Origin: Ignavibacteriota bacterium | GTDB lineage: Bacteria; Bacteroidota; Ignavibacteria; UBA10030 | Reading direction: 5' to 3' | DNA: 64,000 nt | Assembly: GCA_022616555.1 (NCBI GenBank) | Contig: JAKEEG010000056.1 | Span: 62,001-126,000, forward strand | In this document: one piece after another, positions 9,316 to 17,353 of the stretch | Position numbering within the stretch: position 1 is the stretch's first letter | Layout of the letters: each line of letters begins with the position of its first letter | Notes under the pieces: generated by a model | Seen by the model: only the letters and a program-made list of their open reading frames with translations | Database searches by the model: none | Told to the model about the DNA's origin: nothing | Program-made: the position numbers and the translations under genes

Positions 9316-9812
9316 AGAATCTTACCTACATAGTGGTGCTGCTCGCTGTAGCGCTCGCAGCATGCACCAACGACAACGGCGAAATCGGCAATTACCGTTA
9401 CCGCACGGATATGCACACGCAGCCGTCATTTAAAAAACTGGAAGACCCGCTGCCGCCGGTGAAAAACACCGTTCCGGTCTCCGGCATCGAAGCGCCTCTA
9501 CGAGATTCAGCATCTGCTGCGCGCTTACTTAATCCGGTCAAATGGACTCCGGAAAACGCAGACTCCAGCAAATTCTTGTACGAAACGCACTGCTCACCCT
9601 GCCATGGACTCAGTGCGAAGGGTGACGGGCCGGTCGCAGCGAAATTCCAACAGCCACCCGATCTGACTACCGACAAGTATAAGCGCATACCGGACGGTTA
9701 CATCTATTACGTTATCCGTAACGGCAAGCTCATTATGCCTTCGTATTATGAATCGGTGAAATCGCACGAGCGTTGGCTCATCGTTAATCATCTGCGGACA
9801 CTGCAGAAATGA
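9312..9812 (+). CDS. actE: Alternative complex III subunit ActE (monohaem cytochrome c lipoprotein)
   Basis: A 166-residue lipoprotein cytochrome c. The N-terminal signal ends in a lipobox (LAAC, Cys at about residue 18), so the protein is membrane-anchored on the periplasmic side. A single CXXCH haem site (CSPCH) is at about residue 96, and a distal Met (KLIMPSY) is available as the sixth ligand. In ACIII this subunit carries electrons towards the terminal oxidase. It overlaps both neighbours by 4 bases (ATGA junctions). Confidence 0.92.
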   Translation: MKNLTYIVVLLAVALAACTNDNGEIGNYRYRTDMHTQPSFKKLEDPLPPVKNTVPVSGIEAPLRDSASAARLLNPVKWTPENADSSKFLYETHCSPCHGLSAKGDGPVAAKFQQPPDLTTDKYKRIPDGYIYYVIRNGKLIMPSYYESVKSHERWLIVNHLRTLQK

Positions 9813-11062
9813 AATCCCGCGCGCCGCAATTTCCAATCATTCCTCCGCCGGAAAGTCCGACGCGCCTCGTCGTGTGGCTCTGGGTGCTGGTCGCCGTCGG
9901 CATTGCAACGCTCGCGGCGGGTATTTCGGGCTACGAGACGAAGCGTGTCTGGATGTCTTACCTGATTAATTTCGTGTTCTGGAGCGGGTTGGCACAGTCC
10001 GGAATAATTTTCTCCGCCGCGTACAGAATCACAAACGGGCGATGGGGCGAGACCATCCGCCGCGTGGCGGAGGGCTTCGTCTTTTTTATTCCGCTCAGTA
10101 TCGCGTTGTTTCTTGTAATGTACGCCGGCAAGGAATATTTATGGCCGTGGATTACCGAACCGATTGAAGCAAAAGCCGCATGGCTCAACGAGCCGTTTTT
10201 CTTCGCGCGCGTAACGTTCTATTACACGGTGCTCGCAATTCTTAGTTACCGGTACGTGGCGATCTCCATCCGTCCTGATGTCGGTTTGCTGAAAGAAAAC
10301 GGACTTGCGCCTTCCTCGCGTTGGGTGGACCGCGTCACGGCAAAGTGGAAAGACTATAACTCGGAACTCGAAACCCGCAACTCGAAACTCGCAAAACTTG
10401 TCCCCGCGGTACTCGCTGTCTTCGGTATTGTGTACTCGTTCACGGGATTCGATGTCGTCATGTCGCTCGACCCACACTGGTACAGCACGCTCTATGGCTG
10501 GCTCTATATGGTGCATGCATTCGACGCGGGCGTTGCCGCAACAATTATCGTGGCGATCCTCGCTCGAAGATATTTCAATCTTCAGCAATATGTTTCCACG
10601 AAACAATTTTACGATGTCAGTCGCTTGTTGATGGGATTGTGTATGCTGTGCGGCGGATTTTACTGGTCGCAATACCTTGTGATTTGGTATGGCAACCTCG
10701 GAGAAGAGATCGGCCGCTTGATTGTCCGTTTCTCGCACGAGCCCTGGCCCGCGTTCCAGTGGGCAGTTATCGTACTTCTCTACTTTTTCCCCATTGCGAT
10801 TTTTCTCAGCCGCTCAATTAAGGAAAAGCCAAAAGCCCTTATCGTCATCGCCACGGTCATCCTCGCCGCGAATTGGGTGTACCAGTTTGTGGAGATCGCT
10901 CCTGCGCTATGGACCGAACATTCCGTACCGCTCGGCGTTGTTGAAGCCGGCATCACGCTTGGATTTATCGGCACGGTGGGACTCTGCTGGATTGCCTACG
11001 CACGCGTAGTGCCGCTTGTTGTGCCCGCGATGTCTGAGACTAAAGTTGAGAACCATCATTAA
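9809..11062 (+). CDS. actF: Alternative complex III subunit ActF (second NrfD-like subunit)
   Basis: A 417-residue integral membrane protein with about ten helices, a divergent NrfD paralogue that ends the ACIII operon. The N-terminal segment is cytoplasmic and proline-rich (FPIIPPPESPTR). Helix motifs such as FWSGLAQSGIIFSAAYRI mirror those of ActC, as expected for paralogous subunits, and FDVVMSLDPHWYSTLYGW matches the FAMSIVPGWHSTIFAPY region of ActC. It overlaps actE by 4 bases and ends 101 bases before the start of the copper ATPase. Confidence 0.9.
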   Translation: MKSRAPQFPIIPPPESPTRLVVWLWVLVAVGIATLAAGISGYETKRVWMSYLINFVFWSGLAQSGIIFSAAYRITNGRWGETIRRVAEGFVFFIPLSIALFLVMYAGKEYLWPWITEPIEAKAAWLNEPFFFARVTFYYTVLAILSYRYVAISIRPDVGLLKENGLAPSSRWVDRVTAKWKDYNSELETRNSKLAKLVPAVLAVFGIVYSFTGFDVVMSLDPHWYSTLYGWLYMVHAFDAGVAATIIVAILARRYFNLQQYVSTKQFYDVSRLLMGLCMLCGGFYWSQYLVIWYGNLGEEIGRLIVRFSHEPWPAFQWAVIVLLYFFPIAIFLSRSIKEKPKALIVIATVILAANWVYQFVEIAPALWTEHSVPLGVVEAGITLGFIGTVGLCWIAYARVVPLVVPAMSETKVENHH

Positions 11063-11145
11063 TGCTTTGAGATAGCTGCGACGGAGCATCGGTGCAACGG
11101 GGAGTCCGCGGTTGCTACTCTGTCGCCCCGTTGCTCCGAAGCATT
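11061..11145. repeat. Hairpin between actF and the copper ATPase gene
   Basis: Outer arms AATGCTT (11061-11067) and AAGCATT (11139-11145), with inner arms GGTGCAACGGGG (11091-11102) and CCCCGTTGCTCC (11126-11137, one mismatch). It may terminate or attenuate act transcription. It covers the apparent upstream extension of the ATPase frame, which supports the later GTG start at 11164. Confidence 0.6.
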
Positions 11146-11163
11146 TTAACAGGTACCCAAAAC

Positions 11164-13242
11164 GTGAACTTTCGAAACGCTTCAGGTCAACATAACTATC
11201 CTCGAACCTGCGACCAATGCGGCCTGCCCTACAGCGGCGGTGTGGAGCAGATTGAGAACGGCCAGTCCCTGCACTTCTGCTGTTACGGCTGCTCGCTTAC
11301 GCATTCGCTGGTGGGACACATAGGAGCCGAAGGTGCGGCTGCAATGTTTCTCGCTCGGTTGGGATTTTCCGCGTTCCTGTCGATGAATGTTATGGCGCTT
11401 AGCTGGGCTGCGTACGACCCCGGATGGTTCACGCTTGGGTTCGATGACGATGCTGTGCCGACGCTCGAGAAGCTTTTGTTTTTCCTCTCGCTCCCCGTGA
11501 TGATCTTCCTCGGCTACCCGTTTGCGCAAAACGCGTTCCGCGAAGCAAAGCGCGTGCGCTTGTCAATCGATGCGCTCATTGCATTAGGGTCGTTCGCGGC
11601 ATTTGGATTTTCAACGTACAGGGTCTTCTCTGACGAACAGGGAGTGTATTTCGACACCGCAACAATGACGCTCGTGCTCGTGACGGCCGGGCGATACCTC
11701 GAAGCACACGCGAAGCTCAAAACGACGGATGCTTTGAGAAAACTCCTTGATCTCCAGCCCAAAACAGCGCGTATCTTGAAAAATGGGGTGGAGGATATTG
11801 TCCCGGCTGAGCAAGCCGAAATCGGCAGCGTGATAAAAATTCTCCCGGGCGAACACATTCCTCTTGATGCCGTTATTATGGAAGGTGCGACGAGTATTAA
11901 CGAATCTGTGTTGATAGGTGAACCCGCTCCCGTCCGCAAAAAGTCGGGTGACATAATTTACGCGGCGACGACCAACATTGACGGCGCAATCACCGCACGC
12001 GTTACAGCAGCATATTCGGAGACGTCTTACTCGCAGGTGGTACGGCTGATGGAAGAAGCGCAGCAGATGCGGTCGAATGTTCAGCTATACGTCGATAAAC
12101 TCGCGGCACAGTTTATTCCCATCGTGATGGGTGTTGCCGTGTTGACGTTTGCAGGTTGGGCGGTGTTAGCTACTACTGATGTTGCCATTCTACACTCTCT
12201 AACGGTGTTAGTAGTTGCCTGTCCTTGTGCGTTGGGAATTGGCGCTCCGCTCGCAACTACGGTTGCGCTTGAGCGCGCCGCGTCAAGCGGTATACTGGTT
12301 CGGTCGACTGCGGTATTTGAGACTCTTGCGGGAGTGCGTACGGTAGGGTTTGACAAGACAGGAACGGTAACTTTTGGTAAACTTGCTGTGACGAATATCA
12401 AGACAGACATCGACGAAAACCGATTTCTCTCGCTTGTAGCTTCGCTGGAAACGAATTCCGAACATCCTCTCGGAAAAGCGATTGCGAAATTTGCCGAAAA
12501 TCGCCACATCCTACTTTCTGAAACACGAAATGTGAACGCAATTCCCGGACTGGGTATAGAAGGCGAAGTACGAGTGAACGGAAATTGGAAAAAAATTCAA
12601 GCTGGAGCAAAGGAATTATTCCCAAAAAGCGACATTGTGACTCAGCCTGAGAACGCGACCGCGATTTTTGTAGGATGCGATGGCAACATATATGGCTCGA
12701 TCGCTTTGCAAGATACGGTGCGCGAGCGCGCTCGCGAAGCTGTTACGGAGTTACATAACGTTGGTATTAAAACAACATTGCTCTCGGGAGATGCAACGGA
12801 GGTCACAGAGACAGTTCGGAGCGAGCTTCACATACAACGCGCGTACGGCAAGCTGATGCCTGCTGATAAACTAGGGATTATCGAGTCCTTCAAACAAGAG
12901 GGCACGGTGGCAATGGTGGGCGACGGCATCAACGACGCGCCATCGCTCGCCGCTGCCGATGTGGGCGTTACGCTTGGCTCGGCAACGGACATCGCCAAAG
13001 AGAGCGCTGATGTAACCATCCTGGGTGATCATCTTGAAAAGCTGCCGTGGTTGATTCGATTTTCTCGCAGGACGCTCAGCACTATACGATGGAATCTCTT
13101 CTGGGCGTTTGCGTACAACGCGGTTGGAATTGCCCTTGCAGTTATTGGCTTATTGCATCCTATCGTTGCCGCGCTTGCTATGGTGGGAAGTAGTCTGTTT
13201 ACTATTGTGAATTCGAGAAGATTGGGCGGTAGGGGCGTTTAA
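11164..13242 (+). CDS. Copper-translocating P1B-type ATPase (CcoI/CopA-like)
   Basis: About 692 residues from GTG 11164; the frame stays open back to 11092, but that stretch is the hairpin repeat. The N-terminus has a Cys-rich metal site (CDQCG at residues 16-20, CCYGC at 39-43) typical of CcoI/FixI-type pumps, and no classical GMTCxxC heavy-metal domain is present. Signature motifs are all there: CPCALG in the transport helix, DKTGTVTFG (phosphorylated Asp), SEHPLGKAI and GDGINDAP. Such ATPases export Cu(I) for cytochrome oxidase assembly or detoxification; the position after the ACIII operon favours oxidase biogenesis. The last codons and stop lie in a palindromic repeat. Confidence 0.9.
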   Translation: MNFRNASGQHNYPRTCDQCGLPYSGGVEQIENGQSLHFCCYGCSLTHSLVGHIGAEGAAAMFLARLGFSAFLSMNVMALSWAAYDPGWFTLGFDDDAVPTLEKLLFFLSLPVMIFLGYPFAQNAFREAKRVRLSIDALIALGSFAAFGFSTYRVFSDEQGVYFDTATMTLVLVTAGRYLEAHAKLKTTDALRKLLDLQPKTARILKNGVEDIVPAEQAEIGSVIKILPGEHIPLDAVIMEGATSINESVLIGEPAPVRKKSGDIIYAATTNIDGAITARVTAAYSETSYSQVVRLMEEAQQMRSNVQLYVDKLAAQFIPIVMGVAVLTFAGWAVLATTDVAILHSLTVLVVACPCALGIGAPLATTVALERAASSGILVRSTAVFETLAGVRTVGFDKTGTVTFGKLAVTNIKTDIDENRFLSLVASLETNSEHPLGKAIAKFAENRHILLSETRNVNAIPGLGIEGEVRVNGNWKKIQAGAKELFPKSDIVTQPENATAIFVGCDGNIYGSIALQDTVRERAREAVTELHNVGIKTTLLSGDATEVTETVRSELHIQRAYGKLMPADKLGIIESFKQEGTVAMVGDGINDAPSLAAADVGVTLGSATDIAKESADVTILGDHLEKLPWLIRFSRRTLSTIRWNLFWAFAYNAVGIALAVIGLLHPIVAALAMVGSSLFTIVNSRRLGGRGV

Positions 13243-13257
13243 TTAAACGCCCCTACC
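13228..13257. repeat. 30-bp perfect palindrome of the GTAGGGGC family
   Basis: Arms GGTAGGGGCGTTTAA and TTAAACGCCCCTACC with no spacer. It encodes the last residues (GGRGV) and the stop codon of the upstream ATPase and may act as a terminator. Related palindromes are at 39056, 43140, 44076, 45504 and 59006. Confidence 0.85.
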
Positions 13258-13280
13258 AAAAATCTGGGAGGATCTACATC

Positions 13281-14066
13281 ATGCGAAGCATATTTGCTTT
13301 GTGCCTACCGTTGCTTATTGTTTCCTGTATGCCAAAGACAGACCCGCTCTCCGGAACCATCATCGACCTTTCACACGCATACGACTCCACTACCATCTAC
13401 TGGCCGACCGAGAAAGGGTTTGTGTTTGAAAAGGGTCCTGAAGGCTATACACCCGGCGGATATTACTATACGGCAAACCGATTCTGGACACCCGAGCACG
13501 GCGGCACACACCTCGATGCGCCTATCCATTTCGCGGAAGGAAAGCACACCGTGGAACAAATCCCTGTTGAGCAGCTTGTCGGCGCGGGGATTGTTGTCGA
13601 TGTAGCAGAGCAATGCGCGGCGAATAGGGACTATCTGGTCACAGTGGAGGACCTCCAAAATTGGGAGAGCACGAACGGCAGAATTCCAGACGGAGCTATC
13701 GTATTGTTGCGAACGGGCTTCGGGAAGTTCTGGCCCAACCGTGAGCAATACATGGGCACGGCCGAGCGCGGCGAGGCGGCGGTGAAAAACCTACACTTTC
13801 CCGGACTTCATCCCGAGGCAGCAAAATGGCTTGTTGAAAATCGTAACATCAAAGCTATTGGTCTCGATACTCCAAGCATAGATTATGGGCAATCGACCCT
13901 CTTTGAAAGCCACGTCACGTTGTACAAACAAAACATCCCTGCGTTCGAGAACGTTGCCAATCTCGACCAGCTTCCGGAAAAAGGCTTTTCCGTCATCGCG
14001 CTGCCGATGAACATCAAAGGCGGCAGCGGCGCACCGCTTCGTATCATCGCAATTCTTCCTAAGTGA
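13281..14066 (+). CDS. Cyclase-family lipoprotein (kynurenine formamidase-like fold)
   Basis: A 261-residue protein with a lipoprotein signal (LLIVSC, Cys at about residue 16), so probably anchored outside the cytoplasmic membrane. The metal-binding signature HGGTHLDAPIHF (residues about 73-84, the HxGTHxDxPxHF motif) defines the cyclase/KynB-like metal hydrolase superfamily. The region ending GLDTPSIDYG also matches the family. The natural substrate is unknown; kynurenine formamidase is only one possibility and no tryptophan-degradation genes are nearby. A GGGAGGATC ribosome binding site precedes the ATG. Confidence 0.85.
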   Translation: MRSIFALCLPLLIVSCMPKTDPLSGTIIDLSHAYDSTTIYWPTEKGFVFEKGPEGYTPGGYYYTANRFWTPEHGGTHLDAPIHFAEGKHTVEQIPVEQLVGAGIVVDVAEQCAANRDYLVTVEDLQNWESTNGRIPDGAIVLLRTGFGKFWPNREQYMGTAERGEAAVKNLHFPGLHPEAAKWLVENRNIKAIGLDTPSIDYGQSTLFESHVTLYKQNIPAFENVANLDQLPEKGFSVIALPMNIKGGSGAPLRIIAILPK

Positions 14067-14439
14067 TGAAAAATACATTTTACATCCTCGGCTCATTGTT
14101 TGCGTTTCTTGGCGTTGCGCTCGGGGCATTCGGCGCTCACTCGCTGAAGAAAACAATCTCACTCGACATCTCACAGTTTTTGAAACGGCGGTGCGCTACC
14201 AAATGTACCACGCGTTCGCGTTGTTCATTGCCGGATGGGCGTTTCAGAAACACCCGCACGCGCTGTTCTCCAGAGCAGGCTGGTCGTTTGTTGCCGGCAT
14301 AGTGTTGTTCTCGGGAAGTCTATATGTATTGGCGATGACGGGTATAGGCGCATTTGGCGCTGTTACCCCTGTGGGCGGATTAGCTTTTCTTGCTGGATGG
14401 TTATTTCTTGCAGCGGGATTTTGGAAAACGAAGAGCTGA
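14066..14439 (+). pseudogene. DUF423 family small membrane protein, frameshifted
   Basis: The ATG at 14066 overlaps the cyclase stop (TGATG). The first 35 or so codons give the DUF423 N-terminus (GSLFAFLGVALGAFGAHSLKK). After about 14150 the family sequence continues in another frame: FETAVRYQMYHAFA, then three hydrophobic helices to the stop at 14439. The switch matches loss of a single base between about 14140 and 14180. The first frame instead runs into low-quality Arg/Cys-rich sequence until 14302. DUF423 proteins are four-helix membrane proteins of unknown role. This is either a true lesion or a sequencing error; all other parts look intact. Confidence 0.8.
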
Positions 14440-14509
14440 AATAACACAACGGCATTGTGGATGTTTTCCACCCTTGCCTTTCGCCTCCTCATTGGCTATT
14501 TTATTGTCT

Positions 14510-15952
14510 ATGAAACCTACAAACGGTACTACGGTTACACTTGAAGACTTGCGCAATGAGATCGTCGGCATTGATGTGAACGTGCCACTGCTCGACGGAA
14601 CAGAGCGCCCCTACGTGTTTCTCGATAACGCCGCCAGCACGCCGGCATTCCGCAGCGTACTGAAATCGATGGAAGAATTCCTTCCGTGGTATTCGAGTGT
14701 GCATCGCGGCACGGGATACAAAGCAGTTGTCGCAACGAATGTGTACGACGAAACGCACCGTATCGCGGGCGAGTTCGTCGGCGCCGACATGACATGGAAC
14801 GTTGTTGTGTTTGGCAAAAACACAACCGAGTGCGTAAACAAGCTCGCGTACCGCTTCCAGCTCAAACCGGATGACGTGGTGATCACCACATCGATGGAGC
14901 ACCACTCCAACGACCTCCCATGGCGGAAGTATTGTAACGTCGTTCACATTGGCATCACCGCCGACGGCGGGATTGACCTGAAGGAATTACAAGCTGCAAT
15001 TCGCCAACACAAAGGGAAGGTGCGGCTTGTGGCGGTGAGCGGCGCATCGAACGTCACTGGCATCTGTAGTCCGATCTACGATGTAGCGCAATGGGCGCAC
15101 GAAGCAGGAGCGAAAATTTTCGTCGATGTCGCACAGCTTGTTCCGCACAGACCCGTCGACATACTCCCCAACAGCGACCCCCGTCATATCGATTTCGTAG
15201 CATACTCGGCACATAAAATGTACGCCCCATTCGGCATCGGTGTGTTAGTCGGTCCTGCGGATTTTTTTGAGCAGGGCGAGCCGGATATGGTTGGCGGCGG
15301 GACGGTCTCGTACGTCGGGCTGGAAGAAGTGGAGTGGGGCGCTGCGCCTCAGAAAGACGAAGCCGGCAGTCCGAACGTTGTTGGTGCAGTCGCGTTGGCG
15401 GAAGCGATTACGGTATTGCAATCAGTCGGAATGGATACCATCGCGCAGCACGAACAAGAGTTGCTGCGCTACGCGATTCCGAAGATGAAGCGAATCCCGG
15501 GCGTACGCATCTACGGCCCTACAGAAGATATAAGTCATAAGGTGGGAGTAATACCCTTTACCCTCGACAGTGCGGACCACGCTCTTGTCGCGACAATCCT
15601 CAGTATGGAAGGCGGCATTGGCGTGCGCAATGGAAACTTCTGCGCGCAACCGTATATGCGCAAGCTCCTCGGCGTAACTCCTGAAGAAGAAAAACAGAAA
15701 CGCGCCGACCGCTGCGACAACCCAAAGCTCCCCGGCATGGTACGGGCAAGCTTCGGCTGTTACAACAATGAAGAAGATATTGACTGGCTCGTTGAGACAC
15801 TCGAACGTATCGCGAAAAAAGAGTACCGCGGTACATACACTATCGACCCGATTACCGGTATGTATGTCGCAAAAGGCCAAAAGATCAACACGGCGCCGCT
15901 ACGCTTTTTCAACCCACTTGGCGCATCCGGTGCTCGCGAAGAAGTGGCGTAA
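14510..15952 (+). CDS. Class V aminotransferase (cysteine desulfurase-like)
   Basis: About 480 residues from ATG 14510; the frame extends further upstream to a TTG but that part encodes no family sequence. This is a fold-type I PLP enzyme: FLDNAASTP near the N-terminus, the SMEHHSNDLPWR segment (the family's EHHSN cofactor-stacking region), and SAHKMYAP with the Schiff-base Lys. The C-terminal VRASFGCYNNEEDI matches the substrate-binding Arg motif. It is longer than SufS (about 405 residues), with an extended C-terminus. Cysteine desulfurase, selenocysteine lyase and epimerase relatives share these motifs. The sulfur-related gene that follows favours a desulfurase-type role. Confidence 0.82.
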   Translation: MKPTNGTTVTLEDLRNEIVGIDVNVPLLDGTERPYVFLDNAASTPAFRSVLKSMEEFLPWYSSVHRGTGYKAVVATNVYDETHRIAGEFVGADMTWNVVVFGKNTTECVNKLAYRFQLKPDDVVITTSMEHHSNDLPWRKYCNVVHIGITADGGIDLKELQAAIRQHKGKVRLVAVSGASNVTGICSPIYDVAQWAHEAGAKIFVDVAQLVPHRPVDILPNSDPRHIDFVAYSAHKMYAPFGIGVLVGPADFFEQGEPDMVGGGTVSYVGLEEVEWGAAPQKDEAGSPNVVGAVALAEAITVLQSVGMDTIAQHEQELLRYAIPKMKRIPGVRIYGPTEDISHKVGVIPFTLDSADHALVATILSMEGGIGVRNGNFCAQPYMRKLLGVTPEEEKQKRADRCDNPKLPGMVRASFGCYNNEEDIDWLVETLERIAKKEYRGTYTIDPITGMYVAKGQKINTAPLRFFNPLGASGAREEVA

Positions 15953-16012
15953 CTGGGATAGTCTTTTGTGACATTTATTGAAAATCCCGCGATTTTTTCC
16001 TATCTTTAGTTT

Positions 16013-17080
16013 ATGCTCTTCAAACAATTTCAGCATGAAGAAGGCTCGTGCCTCTCGTACCTTTTAGGCTGCACCAAGACCGGCGTCGCGGTGGTTACCG
16101 AACCGCAACTCGACATTGAGCCGTACCTCCGTTACCTCAACGACCACAGGCTCAAACTCACGCATATTTTTGAGACGCACTCGCAGGCGGACCACTTGTC
16201 AGGCGCGAAGAAGCTTGCCGAAGCAACAGGCGCTCAGGTGTATTTCCACGAATCCGCTAAGGCGAACTTCCCCATCCAACGCGTGAAGGACGGCGACGAG
16301 CTGATGGTCGGCAACATCAAGCTGAAAGTCTTGCACACGCCCGGGCATACACACGACAGCATCAGTCTCGCGGTAACGGACATGACGCGCAGCGCGGAGC
16401 CGTGGTTCCTGCTGACCGGCGATACGTTGTTTGTCGGCGATGTCGGCAGGCCGGACTTGCACGGCAGCGCGGAATCCCTCTACGATAGCGTTTACAACAA
16501 ACTGATGCAGTTCCCGGACAGCGTAGAAATTTTTCCAACACACTATGCTGGCTCTGTCTGCGGCAAAGCGCTCAGTCCCAAGCCAAGCTCCACGATGGGC
16601 TTCGAGCGGCGTTTCAACGTCGCACTGCAGTTCAAGAGCAAACAAGAATTCGTGCAATTCGTGATGAGCGATTTGCCCGTCCAGCCGCCGCGCTTCGAGA
16701 AGGTGCGCGAATTCAACCTGGGCTTCCTTGCCGAGCCGCCCATTGAAAAGACATTCGATAAAGACTCGCTCGAAATCACTGTAGAGCAGTTGAAGCAAAG
16801 GCAGGATAACGGCGAAAAGCCATTCTTGCTGGATGTCCGCTCTCCCGGCGAGTATCAAGTTGCCAACCTCGGCGGTACGCTTATTCCGCTGCAACAACTT
16901 CCCAACCGCATGGCTGAACTCGACCCAAATCAGGAAATCATCGTGTACTGCCACACGGGCAATCGCTCGCGGCGTGCGGTGGAATTCCTCTACGAAAATG
17001 GCTTCCGCAAGGTTCGCAACCTCATCGGCGGTATTGAAGCCTGGTCCGTGAGAATCGACCCCCGCGTCCCGCGGTATTAG
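16013..17080 (+). CDS. MBL-fold hydrolase fused to rhodanese domain (persulfide dioxygenase-like)
   Basis: A 355-residue protein. The N-terminal metallo-beta-lactamase fold resembles ETHE1-type persulfide dioxygenases: the metal motif THSQADH (H56, Q58, D60, H61), PGHTHD (H112) and TGDTLF (D137). The three Fe ligands expected from ETHE1 (first His, PGH His and Asp) are kept, while the usual second His of HxHxDH is Gln. The C-terminal rhodanese domain (residues about 255-350) has a CHTGNRS active-site loop with catalytic Cys, expected to relay sulfane sulfur. Such fusions oxidise or shuttle persulfide sulfur in the cytoplasm. It lies 60 bases after the aminotransferase. A TATCTTTA sequence ends 9 bases before the ATG and could be a -10/-7 type element. 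Confidence 0.88.
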   Translation: MLFKQFQHEEGSCLSYLLGCTKTGVAVVTEPQLDIEPYLRYLNDHRLKLTHIFETHSQADHLSGAKKLAEATGAQVYFHESAKANFPIQRVKDGDELMVGNIKLKVLHTPGHTHDSISLAVTDMTRSAEPWFLLTGDTLFVGDVGRPDLHGSAESLYDSVYNKLMQFPDSVEIFPTHYAGSVCGKALSPKPSSTMGFERRFNVALQFKSKQEFVQFVMSDLPVQPPRFEKVREFNLGFLAEPPIEKTFDKDSLEITVEQLKQRQDNGEKPFLLDVRSPGEYQVANLGGTLIPLQQLPNRMAELDPNQEIIVYCHTGNRSRRAVEFLYENGFRKVRNLIGGIEAWSVRIDPRVPRY

Positions 17081-17139
17081 CTTATACTCCTAAAACGTTT
17101 TTTTCAACTTCGCGTAGGAAGGTAACCCCTTGCGGCTCA

Positions 17140-17245
17140 CAATGCGAGCCGCGTCCCCCTTGGTTAGGGGGACAAATCGCCTAGTTGAAACTTTCCCCTC
17201 CTAACTAAGGAGGGGTGTCCCGACGAAGTCGGGACGGGGTGGTTG
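17140..17245. repeat. Composite intergenic palindromes (TCCCCC/GGGGGA and CCCCTCC/GGAGGGG types)
   Basis: This lies in the 273-bp gap before the S9 peptidase gene. It contains GTCCCCCTTGGTTAGGGGGAC, then CCCCTCCTAACTAAGGAGGGG, then TCCCGACGAAGTCGGGA. The second and third units recur, inverted, at 38966-39022. The first recurs near 27019-27045, where the flanking GCG and AAAT bases are also conserved. No gene or RNA was seen in the gap. Confidence 0.7.
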
Positions 17246-17353
17246 CTTTCGAAGACTTATACATATCATTGAATTCCACCTTTCATTCCTGTATCTTCCC
17301 TGCACTGAAATTTCCCCTGCTTTTCGCATCGTGCCATTTATCGGGAGTCCGTC

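Noticed and set aside
11092-11163. Upstream extension of the copper ATPase
   Set aside because: Those 24 codons lie in a hairpin repeat; GTG 11164 begins the conserved Cys-rich region.
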